A stretch of 64,000 nucleotides of DNA from Hygrophila difformis (GCA_030278955.1 JAOANR010000014.1:28781453-28845452); one strand, 5' to 3'; shown: positions 21,569 to 34,674, numbered from the stretch's first letter. The notes: generated by a model from the letters alone, not told the origin. Made by a program: numbers and translations.

Positions 21569-21969
21569 GTAGGTTTAGAGTTCTGGGGATTTGATGGAGT
21601 GTTGGGAGAAAATGCTTTGCTAGATTGAGCGATGCCTACTAATAGTTGGTTAAGATTTGCATCTATTCGTTCAATCATTTATGTTAAGGGTGTAAAGTTT
21701 GAAGCGTCGAGACCCTGAGTTTTAGGATTTAGGGTTTTAGGTACTTTGCCGATTTGTCGTGCGTATGTTGCTTGTTTGTTGTTGTCTCGTTCCATTGGTT
21801 TGTTGAGTTTCAATGAAATAAAACTTGAAGATTGCGCATAGAATAGATGCTTGTGAACTTTATTGTTTAGTAGGGAACTTTAATCGGTACAAACGATAGG
21901 AATCAAAATGCTAAGGATAGTTCGGGAAAATAGAAAAGGAGAACAATAGGAATAATGTATCAAAAATCT

Positions 21970-22291
21970 CTAATCCTGAGGAGGATAGGTGGTCGGGTCC
22001 TCCATGGGGTCATCCTCATCACTCGATTCCTCGATGGTGCCCGTGCCAAGGGGCCCATGGAACACTGGGCTGGCTGGCCAACTGGGCCCAGCAGCAGGAG
22101 CAGGATCAACGATAGCAACTGGAGTTTGGACGGCTGCAGGGACAGCGACAGGATCAATAACGGGGCTAGCTACAGGAGGAGTTCCCGGGTTGAGAGGGGC
22201 AGGTGGAAGCAGATCATCCTTCAGTTGATGCAGTTGATGTCCCAAGACCCCTCATTAGTAGGTTGATCATGTTCACGTTTGGGGCGGCCAT
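21970..22291 (-). pseudogene. A1 pre-gag accessory ORF, shortened
   Basis: Starts at 22291 with MAAPNVNM, like the MAEPNANM start in D, but soon reaches a stop. The C-terminal half is open in another frame from 22245, with a Pro/Ala-rich part and the tail IEESSDEDDPMED shared with C and D. The coiled-coil middle present in C and D is missing. The function is unknown. Confidence 0.6.
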
Positions 22292-22635
22292 CTATTGTTA
22301 ACAAGGTAGGTTAAGGTTAGAATATGTTTTAGGCAAGATTAGTTATGCACGAATTTAAATCTATATGCAACATGCAAGTGCAAGTCCCCCTTTTCCCCAT
22401 TTAAAAATGCAATCTATCCATTTATTTAAAATAAATCTACTTCATGGATAAGAATAATAGTTGGGCCTCTATAGTGGGCCAAAAATCTAATATTTCTTTT
22501 GGCTAAGATTTTGGGTTATGTAAAAACAAGCGTTGGGCTAAAATAATACTAGTAGTCAAATAATTTAAAAATAATATTTGGGTTTTAAAAATAATGGTTT
22601 AAAATAAAAGTAGTAGCTTTAAAAAAAATTTCCGG

Positions 22636-22647
22636 GCTCTGATACCA
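22636..22647 (-). promoter_or_regulatory. A1 primer-binding site
   Basis: TGGTATCAGAGC in element sense, three bases after the LTR2 end. Complementary to initiator Met tRNA. Confidence 0.9.
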
Positions 22648-22650
22648 ACT

Positions 22651-25448
22651 TGTAACACCCCGGATTTGATAACCCAGGGCGGGATGTCACCGCCACATCT
22701 CCCTAGCAAGACACGGCTTCCCGAGCTCACTAAGGAAATGCAAGGCTTGTGGGTATGGAAAAGATTTAAAACATTTCAAGATTTAGTCCGGAAATTTATA
22801 ATACTGAATTTAAAATATGATAGTAGTAATCATCATGCGCGAAAAATTAATAGAGTAAATGCAGTGGAAAGTAAATCACGGCCAACATGGCCAAATCCTC
22901 GGGTTTAACAGACCCGGTAAAAACAGTACGATGCAGAATTTAAAATGTCCGTAATGATTTCCCCCAAGTGCATATGCAATGCTTCACTCGACATACTCTG
23001 TAAAAGAAAAATGACAACGGTTTATCAGTATAAAAATATACCGAGTAAGTTAATCCCTAACTAACAATTTAAGGGGTCCCATGAGTTCAAATCCAAAGAT
23101 TTTTACCTTTTCATGCATTCATTTAAAACCCATATTTTATTCGCAGCGGAAAAACATGATTAATTTATCAAGGACGAAAATGCATAATTTTAGAAGACTA
23201 AATTTTTAAAGGCGGAATTTAAAGGCATAACTTAATGATGAAATTTAAATGCGTAATTTAAAAACATGATAAATCGGATTTAAGCGTAACTAACACTCAC
23301 ACCAGTCTTTTATAATTTATCCCGCAAACTAAGAAGAGGTACACTATACCGGGAGATCACTAACGAGGCAATCTCAACATAGGACCACTAACGAGGCAGT
23401 CCACAACAATGGGAGACCACTAACGAGGCAGTCTCAAAAGATAGTAGGACCACTAACGAGGCGATCCAAAACACAGCGCACGAGATCACTAACGAGGCAA
23501 TCTCAGATAATAAGAAGACCACTAACAAGGCAGTCTCAAAGATAATGATTAGCATGAAGATCGGCTCAGCCTAGTGCACGGGATTTTTCGAAAGTTCGTA
23601 TTTCAAGTGATCAAAAGGTTCGATATCGCGTTTCATAGTTCGAGTTTTCTCTAGTTCGAAAAATCCGGTTTGACGCAGTTTGCGCCTTCCTTGATTAAAA
23701 ATTCGTTTTCGCACCAAAAATTCTGAAATTTACACAGTAGCTCAAAAACACACACACGAACAACTTTCATGTTTTAAGTTTTTGGAAATAAGGTTTCGAA
23801 GTGAGTCAAAATTTGAGTTCTTTACAAAAGATAATTTCTGTCTCAAAAACTGATTTCGTCACAGGTTCGTGCGACACCGATTAAAAATTCAATTCAAAGC
23901 CAATTGATCCGAAATTTTTACAGAAGATACAAAACACATTAAGGAACAACTTTCATCTTTTAAGAAATTTGAAATAATGAATTTTAGGTGTTCAAAAATC
24001 GACCACAACACGCTGTACACGCGCGGACTAAAAAGGTAGTTTTAATCAGTTCTGAATTCGGCCGTTTTGACATATCATGAACTCCAAAATCCACGAAATT
24101 TATATGCATAATCTAGACACATTTATCTACAACTTTTGTTTAGAAATGCAAAGTTAAATCATTCTAAAAACGGATGAAAAACGTGCATCAAGTCGAGTAA
24201 TGAAATCTGAAAACGGTTTCAAACGTTCGGTTTGTCACAGAAAGTTTACGGCGAGATTTGCGATAGCAAATCTTAATGTCAATGACTGAAATTTGGTCAC
24301 AAGATAGATTAAAGTCTTAGAAACAAAGTTTATGTTGAAAAGTGTTCGGTTTGAATTCCCGAAGGTCGAGTTTTAGGCGAGTTTTTGAAATTGAACGAAA
24401 ATAGGGTTTTCGAAAAGCGGTTTTCGTTACGGGTGTAGATCTCGAGTTTTAAACAACAATAAACCACAAAAATTTGTGAGTAAGGTCTTAACTTACTTAG
24501 TTAGAGAATAGGGTCGCTGGATTGGGTTTCCGGACGTCCTAGGGTCACGACGAACGACCAACTTCTCCGATAGCTTTTTGTTCGTTTTCCGACGTGAAAT
24601 CGTAGTAAGGAAAAAGTGTTAGAATCCGAGTTTTGGAGACTTATGGACGGATGGAACACTATATTAAGACTTACCAAGGTTCTATGAGGCAGTGGCTCAG
24701 TCCCGTTTGCCTCGTCGTCGCCGGAATGTTCGCCGGAAAGTTTCATCGGGAGAGTTTGGCTTGGAGAGGAAGTTTGTGAGTATTGTGGGGATTGGTTTCT
24801 GTGGGATTAGGGCTTTTGAGGCTCCCCAGCCGCCCTTAAGCCTTCCTTAAGGCTGGAATTCGGTTTCCCTCGAAGGGAATTGTAATTTAGGCAAGAAAAT
24901 CACCCCCGAATGGAAAGATTACACCTTCAGCTCTTCTGGCGCGGAGGTGGCGCGAACCCATGCCTATGGCCGCGCGGAGCATGCGTGCCAGGCCTGGCGT
25001 CGCGACGCCTTCGTCCGCGCGGTGGCCGCGCGGCGGCGCGCGGCGGGCGCGGGCCGGACCGGCCGGTTCGGCGGTTCGCGCGTTCCGTCGGGTCTTTCCT
25101 TTCTTTCCTCTATCGGTTTTCTACCCCCTACGTGTTAGCTCGACTCCTCGGGTCGTCTCCGGTTCGGAATCTTTACCTTAAGCTTGTTACGAGTTCGGCT
25201 TATCGCTCGTAACATTTCCGTGTCCTAATTAGTATAGTCTAACTTGGTTCCAACTCCTCCTATCGTCCTTGTGATCGATCTTGTGATTTATTTCGTGATT
25301 TATTTTGTGATTTATTTCGTGATTTATTTTGTGATTTATTTCGTTACTGAACTTAGAAATTAGTTCCAAGCTGCCTACGTACCCTGTGAAGGGATCAAGT
25401 CATGACGTAGTTCAAAACAATTTGAATTTGTTTTTCTCGGGTGTTACA
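22651..25448 (-). repeat. LTR2 of tandem A, shared between A1 (5') and A2 (3')
   Basis: 2798 bp, TGTAACA...TGTTACA, with a primer-binding site on one side and a polypurine tract on the other, so it serves both internal regions. It is almost identical by eye to LTR1. Confidence 0.92.
23353..23537. repeat. covarying hairpin array in LTR2
   Basis: Same six-unit array with core CACTAACGAGGCA as at 14752. Confidence 0.9.
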
Positions 25449-25489
25449 TCCTCCCCCCCTTAAGAATACAGTTATGTCCCCATAACTGT
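25449..25489 (-). promoter_or_regulatory. A2 polypurine tract and hairpin
   Basis: Same layout as 16847-16887: purine tract at 25449-25464, hairpin at 25468-25489 overlapping the pol stop. Confidence 0.85.
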
Positions 25490-26164
25490 GGCCGGTTCAT
25501 CTTGGAAGAGGGTAGGGTAACGTTGTTTCATGTCGGCCTCCAACTCCCACGTTGCCGTCTCCGTCTCGTGGTTGGACCAAAGGACCTTGACCATTCTCAC
25601 GGTCTTGTTCCTCGTTACTCTCTCCTTTGTGTCAAGTATTCGCACCGGAACTTCCTCATAACTTAGGTCATCCTCAAATTCAACTTCTTCCGGTTGGACT
25701 ACATGGGTCGGATCGTGCACATACTTCTTCAATTGGGAGACGTGGAATACGTCGTGAACACGAGCAAACTGTGGTGGCAACGCTAGCCGATATGCGAGAC
25801 TTCCCACTCTTTCCAGGATTTCATACGGCCCTATGTACCGTGGGCTCAGTTTCCCTCGCTTGCCGAAGCGCATCACACCCTTCATTGGTGATACATTTAG
25901 CATGACTTTATCGCCGACCTGAAATTCCAAGTCTTTTCGTCTCACGTCCGCGTAACTCTTTTGCCGGTCCTGAGCGGCTTTCATCTTTCCTTGGATAATC
26001 TTGATTTGTTGAGCCATGTCCTCCACAAGTTGTGGTCCCACTACTACTGCCTTGTCGTTCTCTTCCCAGCTTAATGGGCTTCGGCACCTACGTCCATACA
26101 GTGCCTCGAAGGGTGCCATGCCGATACTGGCATGGTAACTGTTGTTGTAGGAAAACTCTATCAA
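25472..26164 (-). pseudogene. pol: A2 integrase C-terminus and chromodomain
   Basis: Contains [19 protein letters not shown], the GPY/F motif and the C-terminal chromodomain ([16 protein letters not shown]), ending TTVMGT. It is cut off from the integrase core by a one-base loss near 26184 that A1 lacks. Confidence 0.88.
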
Positions 26165-26373
26165 GGGTAGATGACTCTCCCAATCCCCTTAAATTCTAGC
26201 ACACATGCCCGCAGCATGTCCTCCAGTGTTTGGATTGTTCGCTCTGTCTGCCCGTCCGTCATGGGATGGAACGCGGTACTCATCTTAATTTGCGTACCGA
26301 GAGCTTCCTGCAGTTTGGTCCAGAACTGAGAGACAAATCTACTGTCTCTATCTGAGATAATGTCGTGTGGTAC

Positions 26374-26799
26374 TCAATGCCGGCGTACCACATTGTCGAC
26401 ATACGCTCTTGCCAATTGGTCCATCGACCAAGTATCCTTCATTGGGACAAATATGGCGGTTTTTGTCAATCTATCCACGATCACCCAGATTTTATTCATC
26501 CCCTTCGGTGAGCGTGGTAACCCCGAAACAAAATCCATTGAGATGCTATCCCATTTCCAGCTTGGGATCTCTAATGGTTGCATTAGTCCTAGGGGTTTGT
26601 GTCGTACTGCCTTGATCTTCTGGCAGGTGAAGCATCTTGCCACAAACTCGGCTACCTCTCTCTTCATGTTCGGCCACCAGTAGTTCTTCTTCAAGTCCTT
26701 GTATAGCTTGTCCCCTCCGGGGTGAACCGAGTAAGGGGTGTAATGCCCTCCTCCATCACCCTTTTCTTCAGATCCGCGGATTCCCGTGGTATGCACCAC
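26374..26799 (-). pseudogene. pol: A2 integrase N-terminal half
   Basis: Zinc-region [13 protein letters not shown] (catalytic Asp) and [16 protein letters not shown]. It ends in the same TGA as A1, just before the [13 protein letters not shown] block. It overlaps the previous frame because of the frameshift near 26736 shared with A1. Confidence 0.88.
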
Positions 26800-27860
26800 C
26801 TCCCCTTGAAGCGGATACTTCCATCCTCATGAATTTTGAAATCCATTGCCTTTCCTTCGGAAATGCCTCTCCTGATTTCTTTCAACTTCTCGTCACCCGG
26901 TTGGGCGAGCCGTATCTCGTCGAATATTGTCGGTCCCACTACCATCGCAGTGACGACCTCGGTTACCGTGCCAGGATGTACCAGCTCTAGACTCAATTTC
27001 GCCAAGTCCTTGTACAATTCGGATGGTATCACAAGTGGGTCCGCGACATGTTGAGTTTTTCGATTCAAGGCGTCGGCCACGACGTTGGCCTTCCCTCCGT
27101 GATACGCGATCTCCAAGTCATAGTCCTTAATCAGTTCTAACCATCTCCTATGCCTCAAATTCAGCTCTTTTTGCGTGAATATATACTTGAGGCTCTTATG
27201 GTCGGTGAACATTCGGCACCTCCGCCCATAGAGATAGTGTCTCCAAATCTTTAAGGCGAACAAGACCGCGGCCAACTCCAGGTCGTGCGTCGGGTAGTTT
27301 TCCTCATGTGGTTTTAGTTGGCGAGATGCGTATGCTATAACCTTTTGATCTTGCATTAGCACGCATCCTAGTCCCTCCTTCGAGGCGTCACTGTACACCT
27401 CGAAGTCTCCATCCTCTGATGGTAATGTCAGTACTGGCGCCGTGGTAAGTCTTTTCTTCAGTTCCTGGAATGCGGCTTCACACTCGCTGGTCCAGTCATA
27501 CTTCGTCCCTTTCTTCAACAATTGAGTCAACGGGCGGGCAATTTTCGAGAAATCCTTTACAAATCGCCTATAGTATCCCGCCAATCCAAGAAAGCTCCTT
27601 ATCTCCGTTGGATTCTTCGGCGGCACCCACTCGGTCACTGCCGAGATCTTTGCTGGGTCTACTGCCACTCCGTTGGCGGATACTATATGCCCGAGAAATG
27701 CCACTTCCTTTAACCAGAAGTCGCACTTGGACAGTTTACCATACAGTTGGTTTGCTCGTAAGATCCCTAGCACTCTGTGTAAGTGCTCGGAATGTTCCTC
27801 TTCACCTTTCGAGTAGATCAAGATGTCATCTATGAACACCACCACGCATTGATCTAACAA
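26691..27860 (-). pseudogene. pol: A2 reverse transcriptase C-terminus and RNase H
   Basis: Same segment as A1 18090-19259, with [10 protein letters not shown], the RNase H residues ([19 protein letters not shown]) and the same terminal frameshift. It follows the shared TGA at 27864-27866. Confidence 0.9.
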
Positions 27861-27863
27861 TTC

Positions 27864-30170
27864 TCAAAGTACGTTATTCATGAGATTCATGAACATGGCT
27901 GGGGCGTTTGTTAGCCCAAAAGATAGCACCGTGAACTCGTAGTGTCCATAGCGAGTCATGAACACCGTCTTTGGGATGTCCTTTTCAGCGATCCTCAATG
28001 GATGATATCCCGAGCATAAGTCGATCTTTGAGAATACCGTAGCTCCCTTTAGCTGATCGAACAAATCTTCGATCCGGGGCAACGGGTACTTGTTTTTGAC
28101 GGTAACTTGATTGAGTCCTCTATAGTCGATGCATAGTCGTAACCCTCCGTCCTTCTTTTTGACGAACAAGACCGGTGCTCCCCATGGGAACGTGCTCGGC
28201 CTGATGTATCCCTTCTCTAGCAACTCCTCGAGTTGCTCCTTTAGTTCCTTCATTTCCATTGGCGCCATGCGATAAGGAGCCTTCGAAACGGGCTCCGTCC
28301 CCGGGATGAGGTCTATTGTGAATTCAATGTCTCTCTTGGGTGGCATACCGGGAACGTCTTCAGGGAACACATCTGGGTATTCCCTCACCACTGGGATGTC
28401 ATCGATCTTGACTCCCTCAGCTTCCAGGTTGTGAATGTAGCATGCGTATAGCGCGTAACCCTTCCGCACTAAGCTGCATATCTTGAGGGCGTTGACTATT
28501 TTGTTAGACTTCTTAGGGGGTTGGGAGTAGAAGATAACTTTCCTCCCCCTATTCTTTGATAGTGTGATCTTTTGCTTTTGGCATTCAATCACGGCCTTAT
28601 AACGGGTTAGCCAATCCATCCCTAGTATGACGTCGAAGTCTCTGACGTCGAATTCTACCAAGTTTGCGAAAAATTCTACGTTTTTGATTACCACAGGTAT
28701 TCCGTTATAATGCTTAGAGCAGGCTATTACTTCTCCCGAAGGCAGTTGGATTCCTAAGCTAATCATTACGCACTTAGGTAGATCTAGTTCAGCTACAACC
28801 CTCGAAGATAATATGGAGCAACTGGCTCCGGAATCAAATAAAACTCTAAGCGGAGTACTTAGGACATGAAAGGTACCTGCCACCACATCACCCTGCGCAG
28901 GTATGTCAGCCTGGTTGATCACGTTCAACCTTCCCATCGGCCTCCTCTGATTGGCCGGCTGGTTCTGATTCGGATTTGCGTTCTGTTGCTGGTTTGGAGG
29001 GCGCTGGTTCGGGTTCGGAGGGGGCCGATACCCTTGATTGTTGCCGTTCCTGACTCCTTGATTGAACGGCTCATTGGGTCCAATGACCAAATCTTCTCTC
29101 TTTGTGATATTCTCGAGCCGGGTTCGACATTCCTCCCTCATGTGACCCATGCGGCCGCACCGGAAACATTCGCCCACCTGAGGAAATCTCCTCACCAGGT
29201 GCGGCCTGCCGCACCTCGGACAGGGTGGCACTCGCCCTCCTTGGTTGAAATTCCGACCATTGTTGTTCTGAACATTCCCGTTCGGCCCTCGCCGAAAGTT
29301 GTCCCCACCAGCAGTATTGCCCGTCCTATTGTCCCGGTTTCTCTTGTCTGGTCCCTGTACCCCTCGGCTAGATTCTCCTGCAGTCTTTCTCTTTAGCTGT
29401 TGTACTCGTGCGACTGCCAGCGCACGGTCGTAGACAGCTTGTAAGTCTTGGTAGTTAACTCCGGTGATCACCTCCCGAATCGACAAATTCAACCCCATTT
29501 TGAATTTCTGCGCCTTCTCCCCGTCTGTGCGTACCATCCGAGGCACAAATCTCACCAGTTCCTTAAATCGAGCATAGTATTCTTGAACGGTTTTCTCCCC
29601 TTGTTTCAGGGATGAGAACTCTTCGTACAGTGCTGCCTTAGTACTCATTGGGTAGAAGCGCTCCCGGAGTAACTCCATGAACTCGTTCCACGAGTACGGT
29701 TCGTCGTCTTCGTCAAGTTTCCCCTGAGTAGCTTGCCACCATTCGTTGGCCTTGCCACCCAGATAGTACGAGGCCACGTGAACCTTCTCCCCTTCCGGGC
29801 ATCTCACCGCATTCAGTAATTTGTCGAAAGTCCTCAACCATTCCTCAAGCTTAGATGGATCCTCCTCCCCTACATAGTAGGGAGGTCGGTAGGGGTTTAC
29901 CGAAGCCAGGTAATTGATCCTTGCTTCCGGCGGGGGTGCCGCGGCAGCTCCGCCCTGGTTAACGTAAGCATTGCCCAGTGCGATCAGTAGTTCCTCCATG
30001 TTCCTCATTCGCCCTTCCGCAGGGTTGGGCATCGGGCCCGTTGGGTTTGGCGCCTCAACGTTAGGTGCTTGCTCATTGGGTTGTCCTGGTGTGTCGTGGG
30101 TGTTGGGGGTGGCAGGGAAGGTCATTCCTCGTCCTCTAGGTGCCATCCTGTTATCACCATACGAGCTCAA
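27864..30170 (-). pseudogene. gag-pol: A2 Gag-protease-reverse transcriptase, open for 768 codons, then stopped by TGA
   Basis: The longest gypsy frame in the window shows that Gag and Pol are one continuous frame in this family. Order: Gag core ([17 protein letters not shown]), knuckles [13 protein letters not shown] (final Cys lost) and [14 protein letters not shown], linker, protease [10 protein letters not shown] and DVILGMDWL, then reverse transcriptase up to NNVL. It ends at a TGA directly before the FIDD active-site block, so no active reverse transcriptase can be made without readthrough. The likely start is codon 9 (30146, MAPRGRG). Confidence 0.92.
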
Positions 30171-30571
30171 GTAGGTTTAGAGTTCTGGGGATTTGATGGA
30201 GTGTTGGGAGAAAATGCTTTGCTAGATTGAGCGATGCCTACTAATAGTTGGTTAAGATTTGCATCTATTCGTTCAATCATTTATGTTAAGGGTGTAAAGT
30301 TTGAAGCGTCGAGACCCTGAGTTTTAGGATTTAGGGTTTTAGGTACTTTGCCGATTTGTCGTGCGTATGTTGCTTGTTTGTTGTTGTCTCGTTCAATTGG
30401 TTTGTTGAGTTTCAATGAAATAAAACTTGAAGATTGCGCATAGAATAGATGCTTGTGAACTTTATTGTTTAGTAGGGAACTTTAATCGGTACAAACGATA
30501 GGAATCAAAATGCTAAGGATAGTTCGGGAAAATAGAAAAGGAGAACAATAGGAATAATGTATCAAAAATCT

Positions 30572-30893
30572 CTAATCCTGAGGAGGATAGGTGGTCGGGT
30601 CCTCCATGGGGTCATCCTCATCACTCGATTCCTCGATGGTGCCCGTGCCAAGGGGCCCATGGAACACTGGGCTGGCTGGCCAACTGGGCCCAGCAGCAGG
30701 AGCAGGATCAACGATAGCAACTGGAGTTTGGACGGCTGCAGGGACAGCGACAGGATCAATAACGGGGCTAGCTACAGGAGGAGTTCCCGGGTTGAGAGGG
30801 GCAGGTGGAAGCAGATCATCCTTCAGTTGATGCAGTTGATGTCCCAAGACCCCTCATTAGTAGGTTGATCATGTTCACGTTTGGGGCGGCCAT
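30572..30893 (-). pseudogene. A2 pre-gag accessory ORF, shortened
   Basis: Same structure as A1 21970-22291: a start at 30893 that soon stops, and an open C-terminal half with the SSDEDD tail. Confidence 0.6.
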
Positions 30894-31237
30894 CTATTGT
30901 TAAAAAGGTAGGTTAAGGTTAGAATATGTTTTAGGCAAGATTAGTTATGCACGAATTTAAATCTATATGCAACATGCAAGTGCAAGTCCCCCTTTTCCCC
31001 ATTTAAAAATGCAATCTATCCATTTATTTAAAATAAATCTACTTCATGGATAAGAATAATAGTTGGGCCTCTATAGTGGGCCAAAAATCTAATATTTCTT
31101 TTGGCTAAGATTTTGGGTTATGTAAAAACAAGCGTTGGGCTAAAATAATACTAGTAGTCAAATAATTTAAAAATAATATTTGGGTTTTAAAAATAATGGT
31201 TTAAAATAATAGTAGTAGCTTTAAAAAAAATTTCCGG

Positions 31238-31249
31238 GCTCTGATACCA
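31238..31249 (-). promoter_or_regulatory. A2 primer-binding site
   Basis: TGGTATCAGAGC in element sense, three bases after the LTR3 end. Confidence 0.9.
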
Positions 31250-31252
31250 ACT

Positions 31253-34047
31253 TGTAACACCCCGGATTTGATAACCCAGGGCGGGATGTCACCGCCACAT
31301 CTCCCTAGCAAGACACGGCTTCCCGAGCTCACTAAGGAAATGCAAGGCTTGTGGGTATGGAAAAGATTTAAAACATTTCAAGATTTAGTCCGGAAATTTA
31401 TAATACTGAATTTAAAATATGATAGTAGTAATCATCATGCGCGAAAAATTAATAGAGTAAATGCAGTGGAAAGTAAATCACGGCCAACATGGCCAAATCC
31501 TCGGGTTTAACAGACCCGGTAAAAACAGTACGATGCAGAATTTAAAATGTCCGTAATGATTTCCCCCAAGTGCATATGCAATGCTTCACTCGACATACTC
31601 TGTAAAAGAAAAATGACAACGGTTTATCAGTATAAAAATATACCGAGTAAGTTAATCCCTAACTAACAATTTAAGGGGTCCCATGAGTTCAAATCCAAAG
31701 ATTTTTACCTTTTCATGCATTCATTTAAAACCCATATTTTATTCGCAGCGGAAAAACATGATTAATTTATCAAGGACGAAAATGCATAATTTTAGAAGAC
31801 TAAATTTTTAAAGGCGGAATTTAAAGGCATAACTTAATGATGAAATTTAAATGCGTAATTTAAAAACATGATAAATCGGATTTAAGCGTAACTAACACTC
31901 ACACCAGTCTTTTATAATTTATCCCGCAAACTAAGAAGAGGTACACCATACCGGGAGATCACTAACGAGGCAATCTCAACATAGGACCACTAACGAGGCA
32001 GTCCACAACAATGGGAGACCACTAACGAGGCAGTCTCAAAAGATAGTAGCACCACTAACGAGGCGATCCAAAACACAGCGCGCGAGATCACTAACGAGGC
32101 AATCTCAGATAATAAGGAGACCACTAACAAGGCAGTCTCAAAGATAATGATTAGCATGAAGATCGGCTCAGCCTAGTGCACGGAATTTTTCGAAAGTTCG
32201 TATTTCAAGTGATCAAAAGGTTCGATATCGCGTTTCATAGTTCGAGTTTTCTCTAGTTCGAAAAATCCGGTTTGACGCAGTTTGCGCCTTCCTTGATTAA
32301 AAATTCGTTTTCGCACCAAAAAATCTGAAATTTACCCAGTAGCTCAAAAACATACACACGAACAACTTTCATGTTTTAAGTTTTTGGAAATAAGGTTTCG
32401 AAGTGAGTCAAAATTTGAGTTCTTTACAAAAGATAATTTCTGTCTCAAAAACTGATTTCGTCACAGGTTCGTGCGACACCGATTAAAAATTCAATTCAAA
32501 GCCAATTGATCCGAAATTTTTACAGAAGATACAAAACACATTAAGGAACAACTTTCATGTTTTAAGAAATTGGAAATAATGAATTTTAGGTGTTCAAAAA
32601 TCGACCACAACACGCTGTACACGCGCGGACTAAAAAGGTAGTTTTAATCAGTTCTGAATTCGGCCGTTTTGACATAACAAATGAACTCCAAAATCCACGA
32701 AATTTTATATGCATAATCTAGACATATTTATCTACAACTTTTGTTTAGAAATGCAAAGTTAAATCATTCTAAAAACGGGTGAAAAACGTGCATCAAGTCG
32801 AGTAATGAAATCTAACAACGGTTTCAAACGTTCGGTTTGTCACAGAAAGTTTACGGCAAGATTTGGGATAGCAAATCTTAATGTCAATGGCTGAAATTTG
32901 GACACAAGATAGAATAAAGTCTTAGGATCAAAGTTTATGTTGAAAAGTTTTCGGTTTGAATTCCCGAAGGTCGAGTTTTTGGCGAGTTTTTGAAATTGGA
33001 CGAAAATAGGGTTTTCGAAAAGCGGTTTTCGTTACGGGTATAGATCTCGAGTTTTAAACAACAATAAACCATAAAAATTTGTGAGTAAGGTCTTAACTTA
33101 CTTAGTTAGAGAATAGAGTCGCTGGATTGGGTTTCCGGACGTCCTAGGGTCACGACGAACGGCCAACTTCTCCGATCGCTTTTTGTTCGTTTTCCGACGT
33201 GAAATCGTAGTAAGGAAAAAGTGTTAGAATCCGAGTTTTGGAGACTTATGGACGGATGGAACACTATATTAAGACTTACCAAGGTTCTATGAGGCAGTGG
33301 CTCAGTCCCGTTTGCCTCGTCGTCGCCGGAATGTTTGCCGGAAAGTTTCGTCGGGAGAGTTTGGCTTGGAGAGGAAGTTTGTGAGTATTGTGGGGATTGG
33401 TTTCTGTGGGATTAGGGCTTTTGAGGCTCCCCAGCCGCCCTTAAGCCTTCCTTAAGGCTGGAATTCGGTTTCCCTCGAAGGGAATTGTAATTTAGGCAAG
33501 AAAATCACCCCCGAATGGAAAGATTACACCTTCAGCTCCTCTGGCGCGGAGGTGGCGCGCACCCACGCCTATGGCCGCGCGGAGCACGCGTGCCAGGCCT
33601 GGCGTCGCGACGCCTTCGTCCGCGCGGTGGCCGAGCGGTGGGCGCGGGCCGGCCGGACCGGCTGGTTCGGCGGTTTGCGCGTTCCGTCGGGTCTTTCCTT
33701 GCTTTCCTCTATCGGTTTTCTACCCCCTATGTGTTAGCTCGACTCCTCGGGTCGTCTCCGGTTCGGAATCTTTACCTTAAGCTTGTTACGAGTTCGGCTT
33801 ATCGCTCGTAACATTTCTGTGTCCTAATTAGTCTAGTCTAACTTGGTTCCAACTCCTCCTATCGTCCTTGTGATCGATCTTGTGATTTATTTCGTGATTT
33901 ATTTTGTGATTTATTTCGTAATTTATTTTGTGATTTATTTCGTGACTGAACTTAGAAATTAGTTCCAAGCTGCCTACGTACCCTGTGAAGGGATCAAGTC
34001 ATGACGTAGTTCAAAACAATTTGAATTTGTTTTTCTCGGGTGTTACA
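31253..34047 (-). repeat. LTR3 of tandem A (5' LTR of the unit)
   Basis: 2795 bp. It is more diverged than LTR1 and LTR2 are from each other, with several substitutions and a shorter GC-rich block (33550-33680). It is followed by the AAAAA target-site copy. Confidence 0.92.
31955..32139. repeat. covarying hairpin array in LTR3
   Basis: Same array. The last unit reads GAGAC...GTCTC, extending the stem compared with LTR1 and LTR2. Confidence 0.9.
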
Positions 34048-34662
34048 AAAAAACTTAGATTTTTATTTATTTATTTATGTCATTATTTATGCATTTAAAT
34101 TATGTTTTAAATTCATGCCTATGCTTAAGCTATTATTTATAAATTTGAATGTGTCTTTAAATTATGCGAATTAAATTCTTACTTTTAAATTGGCAAATAA
34201 AATGTTCTTATATGCATGACTAGAAGTACGATTTTATTTATTAAAATTGAACCCCTTTATTGCTATGTGAGGGTTGATTTACTCAGTATTTTATATACTG
34301 ATAAAACTGTTGTTTTTCTTTTCTTTTTAGAGTATGGCGATAATGCATAAGCATGTGCATTTGAGGGACTCTTTTTGGAACATTATTTTTATCGTTTTAT
34401 ATGACATGCATATCGGGCCTGTTTAACCCGAGTTTTGGCCATGTCGGCCGTATTTTAATTTCCGCTGCAAATTATTATTATTATCATGTGTAGATGACGT
34501 TACATTATTATTATTTTAAATATTTCCGGACGTATTTTTAAAACTCTTTTCAAATACCCATAGCCTTGCATCTCTTTAGCAATCTCGAAGAAGTCGTGTC
34601 TTGCTAGGGAGGTGTGACGGTGGCATCCCGGCCTGAGTTATCAAAACCGGGGTGTTACAAGT

Positions 34663-34674
34663 TGGTATCAGAGA
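34663..34674 (+). promoter_or_regulatory. primer-binding site of element C (last base changed)
   Basis: TGGTATCAGAGA, three bases after the LTR end at 34659. The final base differs from TGGTATCAGAGC. Confidence 0.85.

Larger units (their letters stand above)
14050..34047 (-). mobile_element. three-LTR tandem Ty3/gypsy insertion (A1 + A2)
   Basis: Order on the plus strand: LTR1 (14050-16846), internal A1, LTR2 (22651-25448), internal A2, LTR3 (31253-34047). Both internals are in minus orientation and share the middle LTR. The whole block is flanked by AAAAA (14045-14049 and 34048-34052). The paralogous D LTR near 41083-41110 shows the same site without an insertion, so the 20 kb acts as one insertion unit. 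Unequal recombination between the LTRs of one element would produce this layout. Confidence 0.92.
11018..34659 (+). repeat. 5' LTR of element C, split by two insertions
   Basis: Begins TGTAACGACCC at 11018 and ends GGGGTGTTACA at 34659, followed by the primer-binding site. LTR pieces are 11018-11842, 12688-14049 and 34048-34659, with the solo copia LTR and the A tandem between them. About 250 bp in (11231-11269) it contains an internal hairpin plus polypurine-like tract followed by TGTAATACCC at 11270, the position used as LTR start in D and in the gag-only element. Confidence 0.85.
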
